Assembly (NCBI RefSeq): GCF_029522115.1
Contig: NZ_JAKWFK010000016.1
Location: forward strand, 62,001-126,000
DNA: 64,000 nucleotides
Reading direction: 5' to 3'
From: Trinickia sp. Y13
GTDB taxonomy: Bacteria; Pseudomonadota; Gammaproteobacteria; Burkholderiales; Burkholderiaceae
Shown: piece by piece, positions 55,800 through 63,546 of the stretch
How positions within the stretch are numbered: the first letter of the stretch is position 1
How the letters are laid out: every line of letters begins with the position of its first letter
Notes under the pieces: generated by a model
What the model was told of the DNA's origin: nothing
Databases searched by the model: none
What the model saw: the letters and a program-made list of their open reading frames with translations, nothing else
Program-made: the position numbers and the translations under genes

Positions 55800-56425
55800 A
55801 AACGTCGCGTAATCCACGCCGCGCGCGTGCGGCCACGATGATCGCCGCTTGCTGTTGCGCATTCGCGGCCACATCGCCGGCCGTTGCGCAACCGACGCCC
55901 GTCGTCACCGGCGAAGCCGCGATCGCAACCGATGCGTTCGCCGGAGCCAAGGGCGTCGTGAGCGTGAACGAGGCAGCCGGCGTGAGCAACGCTCAAAGCA
56001 ACCAAGCCGCGATCGTGCTCGGGCCCAACGGCCTTGCCGATGCGGGCGTCGCGCAAAGCGCCCAGGCGAACGCCCTCGTGCCTAGCGCACGGGCCAGCAT
56101 CGAGAGCGGCGCTTTGGCGAACGTGTCCGGCATGACGATGGTGAATCAAGCGGCCGGTGCGGCCAATCTTCAACGCAACAGCGTCGTGCTCGGCGCTGCG
56201 GCAACAGGAGTGGAAAGCGTCGCGGACAGCGTGTTATCCGCGGCCTCTCCCAAGCAAGGACGTGTGGATGTATCGGCGATGGCTCAGGGCGAGCGCGCGG
56301 TGCGCATCGGCAACGATGTGCTCAAGAACGCAAGCGGCATCGCGCAAATCAACCAGACGGCCGGCGCCGGTAATGCCACGGCGAATAGTTTCGTGCTCCG
56401 TCCCCCGGCGGGCACTTTTTTCTAA
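55796..56425 (+). CDS. exported repeat protein, FapB/FapC-like minor fibre candidate
   Basis: A 209-residue protein with a signal peptide (about 1-31, ending AVAQ). Three imperfect repeats, at about 53-75, 112-133 and 181-201, follow the pattern G-x3-[VI]-N-x2-A-G-x2-N-x3-N (for example SVNEAAGVSNAQSNQ, MVNQAAGAANLQRNS, QINQTAGAGNATANS). Three short Asn/Gln-rich repeats split by linkers is the architecture of Pseudomonas FapB and FapC amyloids. By size it fits a nucleator or minor subunit. The mature protein has no cysteines. It is coupled to the previous gene by a 4-bp overlap. Confidence 0.75.
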   Translation: MKTSRNPRRARAATMIAACCCAFAATSPAVAQPTPVVTGEAAIATDAFAGAKGVVSVNEAAGVSNAQSNQAAIVLGPNGLADAGVAQSAQANALVPSARASIESGALANVSGMTMVNQAAGAANLQRNSVVLGAAATGVESVADSVLSAASPKQGRVDVSAMAQGERAVRIGNDVLKNASGIAQINQTAGAGNATANSFVLRPPAGTFF

Positions 56426-56454
56426 CGTAGTCCCTTTTCTATCGGAGCGTCATC

Positions 56455-57855
56455 ATGAAGCGCACTCTCATCGCCGCAGCCGTGCTCGCAGTCGCCTCGG
56501 GCAGCGCCTTCGCGCACAACGTCAAGAACCCCTTCATCTATAACGTGACGGGAGTGACCGAAAACGTCGATATGGACGGCTTCGTGCGCCTGTTCGGCTG
56601 CGTCACCGTGTCGAGCTCGGTCGGCGCCGTCGTCAACAACAACCAAGCGGTCATGGCGAACGCCGTACTCGCCCCGACGGCGCAAAGCTATTCGATGGGC
56701 CAAGTCACGACGGCGTTCAACAACAACTATCGCTCGGTGACGGGAAGCGGCTATTCGAAAGGTTCGAGCACGAGCAGCGAGTCGGCGTCCAAATCGTTTG
56801 CGCAAAGCTTCGGCGAATCGTCGGCCTATGCATACCGGAATCAGAGCAGCTCGATTTCGGGTGGCGGCTACGAATACAGCAAGCAGCAATCGAGCAGCGC
56901 GAGCAGCGAGGCCCACAACTCGCAGGACGCCAGCGCCACCTTGACCGCAAGCGGATCGGCGAACCTGAACTACAGCGCGTCGCATCATCACCATCACGGC
57001 TCGAGCTCGGGCAGCATCAGCGCGAGCGGCAGCATCAGCGTCAATGCGTTCGAAGGTACCGCCGCCGATCAGTACTCGTCGCAAAAGCAACAGAGCGCCG
57101 CGCAAGGTTCGGGACAAGGCGCGATGTGGAAATTCCATGCAGACCAGGGCTCGGGCGGGCAAGCCTTCGCCGAGCAATCGTCGGGCTCGGCATCCTGGCG
57201 CGAGTCGCACAGCAAGAGCCACGACGCGTCGTGGGCCTTCGGCGAATCGATCGATTCGAAGAACGTGACGGTAACCGGTTCGGTGACGGACTACATCAAC
57301 ACGCAAAAGCCGGGTGACCTCACGGCAACGACAGGCGCGGGCGCGGGCAGCGGCTCGTCGGGCAACATCGGCATCAACATCGCCGAAGGCGTGGACAACG
57401 CCCAAAGCAACGATGCCTCGCTGGCATCGGTCGACACCGGCAACGTGTTCGGCAACGCACAGATCTTCAGCTCGCAATCGTCGGGCGGCAGCGCGCAGAT
57501 CAACAACTTCATGCTCAACGCTTCGCTTGGCGACAACTCGCTCAGCAACGTCTCGGGCAACTTGGGCGTGAACATCGCCGCGGGCGTGGCCAACGTGCAG
57601 AACAACAGCCTCGCCGCATCGACGACGAACCTGACGGACGGCAATGCGCCGCTGGCCGTCGCGATGATCGCCACCGATGACAACAGCCAAGCGGCGGCGC
57701 TCTCGTTCGAAGGCTCGATCAGCGGCACGGCCAGGATCGGCGCCGGCGCACTGCAGAACTCCACGGGCAACATCGGCGTGAACATCGCCGGCGGCGCCGG
57801 GAATCTGCAACACAACGGCCTGGCCATCGCTGCGACGAACATGAGCGGCCATTAA
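56455..57855 (+). CDS. large Ser/Gly/Gln-rich repeat protein, candidate major amyloid subunit
   Basis: A 466-residue protein with a signal peptide (1-20, ending GSAFA). The N-terminal 30-95 region contains VTGVTENVDMDG. A long Ser/Gly/Gln/Ala low-complexity region follows (about 95-300) and includes a natural run of five histidines at 177-181. Three repeats at about 302-324, 367-388 and 437-460 read S/T-G-N-[IL]-G-[IV]-N-I-A-x-G-x2-N-x-Q-x-N, separated by linkers of about 45 residues. Only one cysteine (Cys49) is in the mature part. The pattern matches Fap-type fibre proteins. A palindromic hairpin follows the gene. Confidence 0.78.
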   Translation: MKRTLIAAAVLAVASGSAFAHNVKNPFIYNVTGVTENVDMDGFVRLFGCVTVSSSVGAVVNNNQAVMANAVLAPTAQSYSMGQVTTAFNNNYRSVTGSGYSKGSSTSSESASKSFAQSFGESSAYAYRNQSSSISGGGYEYSKQQSSSASSEAHNSQDASATLTASGSANLNYSASHHHHHGSSSGSISASGSISVNAFEGTAADQYSSQKQQSAAQGSGQGAMWKFHADQGSGGQAFAEQSSGSASWRESHSKSHDASWAFGESIDSKNVTVTGSVTDYINTQKPGDLTATTGAGAGSGSSGNIGINIAEGVDNAQSNDASLASVDTGNVFGNAQIFSSQSSGGSAQINNFMLNASLGDNSLSNVSGNLGVNIAAGVANVQNNSLAASTTNLTDGNAPLAVAMIATDDNSQAAALSFEGSISGTARIGAGALQNSTGNIGVNIAGGAGNLQHNGLAIAATNMSGH

Positions 57856-57869
57856 GCGTCGGTGTTGAC

Positions 57870-57895
57870 GGCTAGCCAGGCGCGCACGGCTAGCC
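57870..57895 (+). other. hairpin after the major repeat-protein gene
   Basis: Two copies of GGCTAGCC (57870-57877 and 57888-57895), each itself palindromic, can pair across a 10-nt loop. No T run follows. It begins 14 bp after the stop and could stabilise the upstream mRNA so that the fibre subunit exceeds the secretion genes. Confidence 0.55.
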
Positions 57896-57969
57896 GCCGC
57901 CGTATTGAGCGCGCGCGCATACCGGCCCGTTCACCGCGGCCGGCATGCGCTCTTCGAGGGGGACACAGC

Positions 57970-58680
57970 ATGTCACGACATGCCAGCTTCGCGGTATGGC
58001 GGCAGATCGCCGCGCTCCTTTGCGCGGCGATATGTGCGCCAAGCAACGCGCAGTCGACCATCGATACGTCTAACCTTGCTGGCGTGCCACTCACCAAGAC
58101 GGTGCGCTCCATGCGGGACATTCGATACGGCCATATCGTCGGCCAGCGCTACGACTACAGTTGCGGCTCGGCCGCGCTCGCAACGCTGCTCAAGTACGGC
58201 TACGGCATCGACATCGCCGAGCCCGAATTGATTCGCCGCATGATGGTCTTCTCGAGCCCGGAAGTCGTCGTCAAGAACGGCTTCTCGATGCTCGACATGA
58301 AGCACTTCGTCGAGACGATCGGCCTGCGCGGCCGCGGCTTTCGCGTAAATCTGGACGCGCTCTATCACCTGCAAATTCCCGTGCTCGTGCTGATGAATAT
58401 CGGCGGCTACGAGCACTTCGTCATCGTCAAGCATGCCGAGCATGGACGCATCTTCATCGCCGATCCCGCACTCGGCAATCGCATCGTGCTCGACAAGGAT
58501 TTCGTCGCGAGCTGGAACGGGCTCGTGTTCGCGGTCCTCGGCAAGCCATTCAGGGAGGACTCCCCTCTATTGCAGGACAACGTGTCGCTGGCATTGCAAC
58601 TGCGCGAGCGAGCGCTCGCCGCGAGCACTGCCACGACACCCTTCGTGGATTACGGATTGTCTAGGGCAGACTGGTTCTGA
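57970..58680 (+). CDS. periplasmic C39 family peptidase, FapD-like
   Basis: A 236-residue cysteine peptidase. The signal peptide (about 1-28, ending PSNAQ) places it in the periplasm. The C39 active site is complete: Gln59 (VGQRYDYS), Cys65 (DYSCGSAALATLL), His149 (GYEHFVIV) and Asp165 (FIADPALG). It is a free-standing peptidase, with no ABC transporter part, as in FapD of Pseudomonas. Likely substrates are the neighbouring proteins that share the (D/S)D-x-x-L-x4-G motif (inference). The ATG at 57970 gives MSRHASFAVWRQ. Confidence 0.88.
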   Translation: MSRHASFAVWRQIAALLCAAICAPSNAQSTIDTSNLAGVPLTKTVRSMRDIRYGHIVGQRYDYSCGSAALATLLKYGYGIDIAEPELIRRMMVFSSPEVVVKNGFSMLDMKHFVETIGLRGRGFRVNLDALYHLQIPVLVLMNIGGYEHFVIVKHAEHGRIFIADPALGNRIVLDKDFVASWNGLVFAVLGKPFREDSPLLQDNVSLALQLRERALAASTATTPFVDYGLSRADWF

Positions 58681-58685
58681 ACCTC

Positions 58686-59669
58686 ATGAGACACCTACTT
58701 CTATCTCCTCTCACGCTCGCGCTTGCACTGGCTGCCGGCGGACTCGCAAGCACCGCGCATGCCGCTCAGCGGCTCGCGGCGCCGCCCGAGTTCCTCTCGG
58801 CATCGGCCGGCACGCGCTGGCAAGCCGTCGACGACGACGTGCTCGCACAGCAGAGCGGCAAAGGCCCCGGCGGCACGATGGTGTCGGGACTCGTGCTCGA
58901 ACTGCTTTCGCAATGGCAAATGCCCAACGGCGCGTCTGCCAGCGCGCAAGGCACGCTCACGGTTTCGACCAATCCGAATAACGCGTTGTCGGCCCAGGTC
59001 ACGACCTCGGCGCAGGCCAGCGATGGCATCGGACGTGGAAATGGAAATGCCAACGGCAATGCAAATGCCAACGGGGTCGGCAACGGCGGTGTCAATGGCA
59101 ACTCGCCTCAGGCCAGCGTTGCAAGCACGAACGTCGCCGGCGCTTCGAACAGCACCGCCAGCCCGAACGCGAGCGGCGGCACTACGTCGACGACGGCCGC
59201 AGCCGGTTCCGGAGCGAATCCGCACGCAAGCGCGGTCGGCGGGCAAAACGTCTCCGTCGCCGGGGTCTCTCAAATCACGCAGGTCGCAGGTAACGGCAAT
59301 GTCGGTGCGAACTCGACCGTGATCGACTTCAACGGCTCGGGTATCGGCAGCGGCACGACCGTGACCGCGACGAGCCCGACCGCTACGGCCACGAGCGCGT
59401 CGGGCAACGTCAAAGCCGGCATCAGCTTCGCCAATGGCGGCGTTGCCGTGACGGTGCAAACGCCGGCCGGCGTTGCGACGCAGACGATCGTGCCTGCCGG
59501 CCTGCAACGCGGCGGCTCGATCGCCCAGTTGCTGCAAATCGCCGGCAACGGCCAGGCAGTCATCAATCAGTTGAAGTTGAGCATCCAGACGCAGCCGATG
59601 TCCGCTGCGCTGCTGCGACAGCTCGGCGTGCAGCAGGCGTTGCGCAACGCCGCCGCGCTCAGGCGCTGA
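58686..59669 (+). CDS. exported Asn/Gly/Ala-rich repeat protein
   Basis: A 327-residue protein with a signal peptide (about 1-27, ending AHAAQ). The motif DDDVLAQQSGKGPG lies at 49-62, a near copy of that in the first gene. An Asn/Gly tract (GNGNANGNANANGVGNGG, about 118-135) follows. Two Fap-like repeats at about 192-215 and 277-300 read SQITQVAGNGNVGANS and QLLQIAGNGQAVINQ. The last 25 residues are helical and basic. By position and repeat content it could be a minor fibre component (FapE position), but I cannot assign it by similarity. Confidence 0.75.
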   Translation: MRHLLLSPLTLALALAAGGLASTAHAAQRLAAPPEFLSASAGTRWQAVDDDVLAQQSGKGPGGTMVSGLVLELLSQWQMPNGASASAQGTLTVSTNPNNALSAQVTTSAQASDGIGRGNGNANGNANANGVGNGGVNGNSPQASVASTNVAGASNSTASPNASGGTTSTTAAAGSGANPHASAVGGQNVSVAGVSQITQVAGNGNVGANSTVIDFNGSGIGSGTTVTATSPTATATSASGNVKAGISFANGGVAVTVQTPAGVATQTIVPAGLQRGGSIAQLLQIAGNGQAVINQLKLSIQTQPMSAALLRQLGVQQALRNAAALRR

Positions 59670-59810
59670 CCGCAACATCGAGCGCCGTCGCCCGCACCAA
59701 ATCGAGAAGAGGACCAAGACCAGACAAGAAGTCGACTAACGAAGAAGGCATGAAGCGCGAGCCGCAGCTAAGCCCCGCTTTGCGCCGAAGCAAAACCGGG
59801 GGAAAGAACA

Positions 59811-61244
59811 ATGTCCAAGTTGTCCACGAGGGGCGCGTACCACGCCTGCCGCATCAAGCTTGCGGCAATACCGGCCGCGGTGCTCGTCATGGGGTTGCCG
59901 CAAGGCGCATCGGCGCAAGCGCTGTCCGGGCAATCGGTCGAAGAACGGCTGACGACGCTGATGCGCGTCGTCGACGAACAGCAGCGTCAAATCCATTCGC
60001 TCGAGGCTCAAGTGACGCGACTCGAAATGGCGCAGCGCGGGCGAGGCGTAACCGGCGCAGCGCAAGGCGATGCGGCAGTTGTCCCGCCGCCCGGGGCCGA
60101 CGGCCTGCCCGTGCAATTGCCGCCGCTCGCGCAAGTGGCTCCCGGCTCGACCGGCCCGACGAGCGGCGCCTCCACCGCCGCCGGCGTACCGACTACCACG
60201 ACGTTGCCCGAAACGGGCGCCGGTGCGGCAGGCGCGAGCGCGCAAGGTTCGCCGATCGGCACCACACAAAAGGCCGCGCAACCGGTCCGCACCGAGGCGG
60301 AAAACGCCGTGGTTCAACGCGAGCACGCGCCGTTGTTCGATCGCAAGCTCACGCTGGATTGGGGCTTGAGCGATACCTACTACGATCGGCGCCAGTTGCA
60401 GTTGTCCGGGTTCTTGGCGCTGGACGCCATCTTCCTCGGCAACATCAACCTCGGCCAGACGAAGTCACACCAAGTGATGGCGGACCTCGACGCCCGCTAC
60501 GGCCTGACCGATCGCATCAGCTTCGACGTCGACGTCCCGTACGTTTATCGCCACAGCAACTTCATCGTCGGCGGCGCGGGCGGCGCGGCGGGCGCGCTCT
60601 CGGATGCATCGGGCTCCTCGAGCGCCATCGGCGACGTCAACTTCGGCATCTACTACCAGTTCCTCAAAGAAAGCGGCGACTGGCCCGACATCGTCGGCAG
60701 CGTGCGCGTGAAAGCGCCGACGGGCACGTCGCCGTTCGGCATCAAGCTCGTGCAGGTCGATCCGAACAACACGAGCCTCGTTGCGCCCACCAAGCTGCCC
60801 ACGGGCACGGGATTCTGGAACATCACGGCGGGCGTATCGGTGCTCAAAACTTACGACCCGGTCGTGTTGTTCGGCAGCCTGTCCTACACGTACAACCTCG
60901 CGCGCTCGTTCTCGGATGTCTCTTCCGTCGAAGGTCAAACCTCGCCGGCGAAGGTCAAGCTGGGCGACGTGATCCAGTGGGGGGCCGGCGTCGCGCTCGC
61001 CTTCTCCGAGAAAGATTCGGCGAGCGTGTCCTACACGATGGCGATCGAGCCGGAGAGCGAAACGCAAGCGCCCGGCCAGGGCTGGCAGAAGGTGCCCGGC
61101 AGCGAAACCGTGGCGGCTGCAGTGAATTTTGGATTGAACCACGTGGTGAACAAGCACTTGACGATCAACGGATCGGTATCGATCGGACTCACGCCCGACG
61201 CACCGAACTTCGTCGTTGGCGTGCGGTTCCCGTACACCTTTTGA
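59811..61244 (+). CDS. outer-membrane barrel with N-terminal coiled coil, FapF-like
   Basis: A 477-residue protein. Signal peptide about 1-36 (ending GASAQ); a coiled coil at about 42-73 (SVEERLTTLMRVVDEQQRQ and the following heptads); a flexible Pro/Thr/Gly linker (80-160); a short helix TEAENAVVQREHAPLF (161-176) that could plug the pore; and a beta-barrel domain (about 180-477) of alternating polar and hydrophobic strands ending in the C-terminal aromatic FPYTF. This is the layout of Pseudomonas FapF, a gated trimeric amyloid export pore. GGGGAAAG precedes the ATG. It closes the operon. Confidence 0.85.
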   Translation: MSKLSTRGAYHACRIKLAAIPAAVLVMGLPQGASAQALSGQSVEERLTTLMRVVDEQQRQIHSLEAQVTRLEMAQRGRGVTGAAQGDAAVVPPPGADGLPVQLPPLAQVAPGSTGPTSGASTAAGVPTTTTLPETGAGAAGASAQGSPIGTTQKAAQPVRTEAENAVVQREHAPLFDRKLTLDWGLSDTYYDRRQLQLSGFLALDAIFLGNINLGQTKSHQVMADLDARYGLTDRISFDVDVPYVYRHSNFIVGGAGGAAGALSDASGSSSAIGDVNFGIYYQFLKESGDWPDIVGSVRVKAPTGTSPFGIKLVQVDPNNTSLVAPTKLPTGTGFWNITAGVSVLKTYDPVVLFGSLSYTYNLARSFSDVSSVEGQTSPAKVKLGDVIQWGAGVALAFSEKDSASVSYTMAIEPESETQAPGQGWQKVPGSETVAAAVNFGLNHVVNKHLTINGSVSIGLTPDAPNFVVGVRFPYTF

Positions 61245-61380
61245 TGCGTGACTATACGGGTGCATCGTGCGTGATACTTCTCATTTGACCTCCGTCGGGC
61301 CGCTCGCGGCACTCGGGTCGACCTTGGCGCTCGCGCACGGCAAGCGCGGCGGCGAGCAACGACACGAATCCGAACCGCGT

Positions 61381-62772
61381 ATGCTCGTCTATTTGTCGCG
61401 TACGCCCGAGGACGGGCTCGTCGATCATTTGAAGAGCCGCGGCTGGAGCGTTTCGATCGCGCGCACGAGCGCCGATTGCGCCCGCGTCGTGCGGCCCGAC
61501 ACCCCCTACGCGGGCATCGTCGATCTCACGCGCGTGACCGCGCGCGATCTCTGCGCGCTCGAGACGGGCTTGCGTCAGCCGCTCGTCGGATGGGTGGCGC
61601 TCGCGAGCGCCGACCGGCTCGACGAGCCCGATGTGCGCCGCTTGATTCGCAGCTATTGCTTCGATTACGTGAAGCTGCCGGCCGCCGCACCCACCGTGGA
61701 CTATCTGCTCGGTCATGCGTTCGGCATGGTGTCGCTGACGGACCTCGATCTCGCCACCGGAGTGGCGAGCGCGGGCGACGACGAAATGGTCGGCACCTGC
61801 GACGCCATGCAGCATTTGTTCCGCACGATCCGCAAGATCGCGAACACCGACGCCTCGGTCTTCATCGCCGGCGAATCGGGCACGGGCAAAGAACTCACGG
61901 CTGTCGCCATTCACGAGCGTTCGCCGCGCCGCAAGGAACCGTTCGTCGCAATCAACTGCGGCGCGATCCCCCAACACTTGCTGCAGTCGGAATTGTTCGG
62001 TTATGAGCGCGGCGCATTCACCGGAGCCAATCAACGCAAGATTGGACGCGTGGAAGCGGCGAACGGCGGCACGTTGTTCCTGGACGAGATCGGCGACCTG
62101 CCGCTGGAGAGCCAAGCCAGCCTGCTGCGCTTTCTGCAGGAAGGCAAGATCGAGCGGCTCGGCGGCCGCGAATCGATCCCCATCGACGTACGTGTGATTT
62201 CAGCCACGCACGTCGATCTTGAAGGCGCAATGCGCGACGGTCGTTTTCGGGCGGACTTGTTTCACCGGCTGTGCGTGTTGCGCATCGACGAGCCGCCGCT
62301 GCGTGCGCGCGGCAAAGACATCGAGATCTTGGCGCATCATGTCTTGCATAAATTCAAGACCGACAGTGCGCGCAAGATTCGGGGATTCGCACCCTCGGCG
62401 ATCGAGGCGATGCACAAGTACCGTTGGCCGGGGAACGTACGCGAGCTCATCAACCGCGTGCGGCGCGCGATCGTAATGGCCGAGGGCAAGCTGATCAATG
62501 CCGAGGACCTCGATCTCGCACAGTACACGCAACAGGAAACGATGACGCTCGCGCAGGCGCGCGAGGCCGCGGAAAAACGCGCTATCGAAGCCGCGCTGCT
62601 ACGCCATCGGCACCGGCTCAACGAAGCGGCGACCGATCTGGGCATCTCGCGCGTGACGCTTTATCGATTGATGGGCTCGCATGGATTGCGGGACCCCTCG
62701 GCATCGGAGGAAAAGACGAATTCGACGGACGACGACGACCTCTGCGGCGACGGCAAGATGGCGACGGAGTGA
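61381..62772 (+). CDS. VpsR-like sigma-54-dependent activator, paralogue 2
   Basis: From the ATG at 61381 the protein has 463 residues and aligns end to end with the activator at 52951-54321. VpsR-like N-terminal domain with Asp48 in GIVDLT; Walker A GESGTGKE (164-171); GAFTGA (211-216); Walker B TLFLDEIGD; C-terminal Fis helix-turn-helix (about 415-440). A GTG at 61267 would add 38 residues with no counterpart in paralogue 1. The gene follows the FapF-like gene on the same strand and may be co-transcribed with it. The acidic tail (STDDDDLCGDG) is specific to this copy. Confidence 0.9.
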   Translation: MLVYLSRTPEDGLVDHLKSRGWSVSIARTSADCARVVRPDTPYAGIVDLTRVTARDLCALETGLRQPLVGWVALASADRLDEPDVRRLIRSYCFDYVKLPAAAPTVDYLLGHAFGMVSLTDLDLATGVASAGDDEMVGTCDAMQHLFRTIRKIANTDASVFIAGESGTGKELTAVAIHERSPRRKEPFVAINCGAIPQHLLQSELFGYERGAFTGANQRKIGRVEAANGGTLFLDEIGDLPLESQASLLRFLQEGKIERLGGRESIPIDVRVISATHVDLEGAMRDGRFRADLFHRLCVLRIDEPPLRARGKDIEILAHHVLHKFKTDSARKIRGFAPSAIEAMHKYRWPGNVRELINRVRRAIVMAEGKLINAEDLDLAQYTQQETMTLAQAREAAEKRAIEAALLRHRHRLNEAATDLGISRVTLYRLMGSHGLRDPSASEEKTNSTDDDDLCGDGKMATE

Positions 62773-62896
62773 AGCGGCGGCCGGCGCACCCGTTTCCACC
62801 GCGGGCAAGCGCGACGGCAAAAGCGGCATTCGATCGGCGCTCGCGTAAAATTGCGGACGATTCCAACCGCTTCCTCGAGCGCATTTGCTTTTCGCC

Positions 62897-63397
62897 ATGA
62901 CGACATTGACGATCCTCGTCGCCCGCGCCCGCAACGGCGTGATCGGCCGCAACAACCAACTGCCTTGGCATCTTCCCGAAGATCTCGCGTTTTTCAAGCG
63001 CGCGACGATGGGCGCGCCGATCATCATGGGCCGCAAAACCCATGAATCGATCGGCCGGCCGCTGCCGGGGCGTCGCAATATCGTCGTCACGCGCGACGCG
63101 CAGCGCCGCTTCGAAGGCTGCGAAATCGCGACGAGCATCGAGAGCGCGCTGGCCTTGGCAGCCAAGGATGGCGCAACGCAAGCCTTCCTCATCGGCGGCA
63201 CACAACTTTACGCAGAGGGCATCGCGTTTGCGGACAAGCTCATCATCACGGAGATCGACGCCGACTTCGACGGCGATGCGACGTTTCCCGCCCCCGATCC
63301 CCGTGAGTGGCAAGCCGTATCGCGCGAAGCGCACCAGGGGGCCGACTTCGACTACGCGCGCGTGGTCTACCAGCGAACCGACAGCGCCCGCCGCTGA
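62897..63397 (+). CDS. folA: dihydrofolate reductase
   Basis: Reduces dihydrofolate to tetrahydrofolate; partner of thyA in the thymidylate cycle. It has 166 residues. The signature [19 protein letters not shown] (about residues 14-32) contains the substrate-binding Trp and the acidic residue; [18 protein letters not shown] binds NADPH. The ATG at 62897 ([14 protein letters not shown]) is preferred over one four codons upstream. It is convergent with pmbA. Confidence 0.97.
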   Translation: MTTLTILVARARNGVIGRNNQLPWHLPEDLAFFKRATMGAPIIMGRKTHESIGRPLPGRRNIVVTRDAQRRFEGCEIATSIESALALAAKDGATQAFLIGGTQLYAEGIAFADKLIITEIDADFDGDATFPAPDPREWQAVSREAHQGADFDYARVVYQRTDSARR

Positions 63398-63472
63398 GCG
63401 CGCTTGGAGGCTTGGCGCGTGCGTGAGCCACCGATGGCCCGCGATCGCGTAAGCAACGCGCCGGTTCTATTT

Positions 63473-63491
63473 GCGGGGCGTTGCGCCCCGC
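63473..63491. terminator. hairpin between folA and pmbA
   Basis: GCGGGGCG, a TTG loop and CGCCCCGC form a perfect 8-bp G/C stem between two convergent genes. There is no T run, so termination here would be weak or factor-dependent. Confidence 0.45.
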
Positions 63492-63510
63492 CGCACCACC
63501 GCACCCAGCG

Positions 63511-63546
63511 CGTTCACCGCGTTCACCGCGTTCACCGCGTTCACTG
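63511..63546. repeat. 9-bp tandem repeat at the pmbA 3' end
   Basis: Four head-to-tail copies of CGTTCACCG, the last with one change (CGTTCACTG). The last copy contains the pmbA stop codon (TGA on the minus strand, 63541-63543). Copy-number change could alter the pmbA end only if the last unit is affected. Confidence 0.85.

Noticed and set aside
56422-57852. A 476-codon open frame antisense to the candidate fibre subunit gene.
   Set aside because: Its composition (Arg, Ala, Val, His) is that of a GC shadow, it has no ribosome site, and the plus-strand gene has a signal peptide and clear repeats.
63511-63546. Possible regulator binding array from four 9-bp repeats.
   Set aside because: It lies between convergent genes and over a stop codon, so a simple slippage repeat is more likely.
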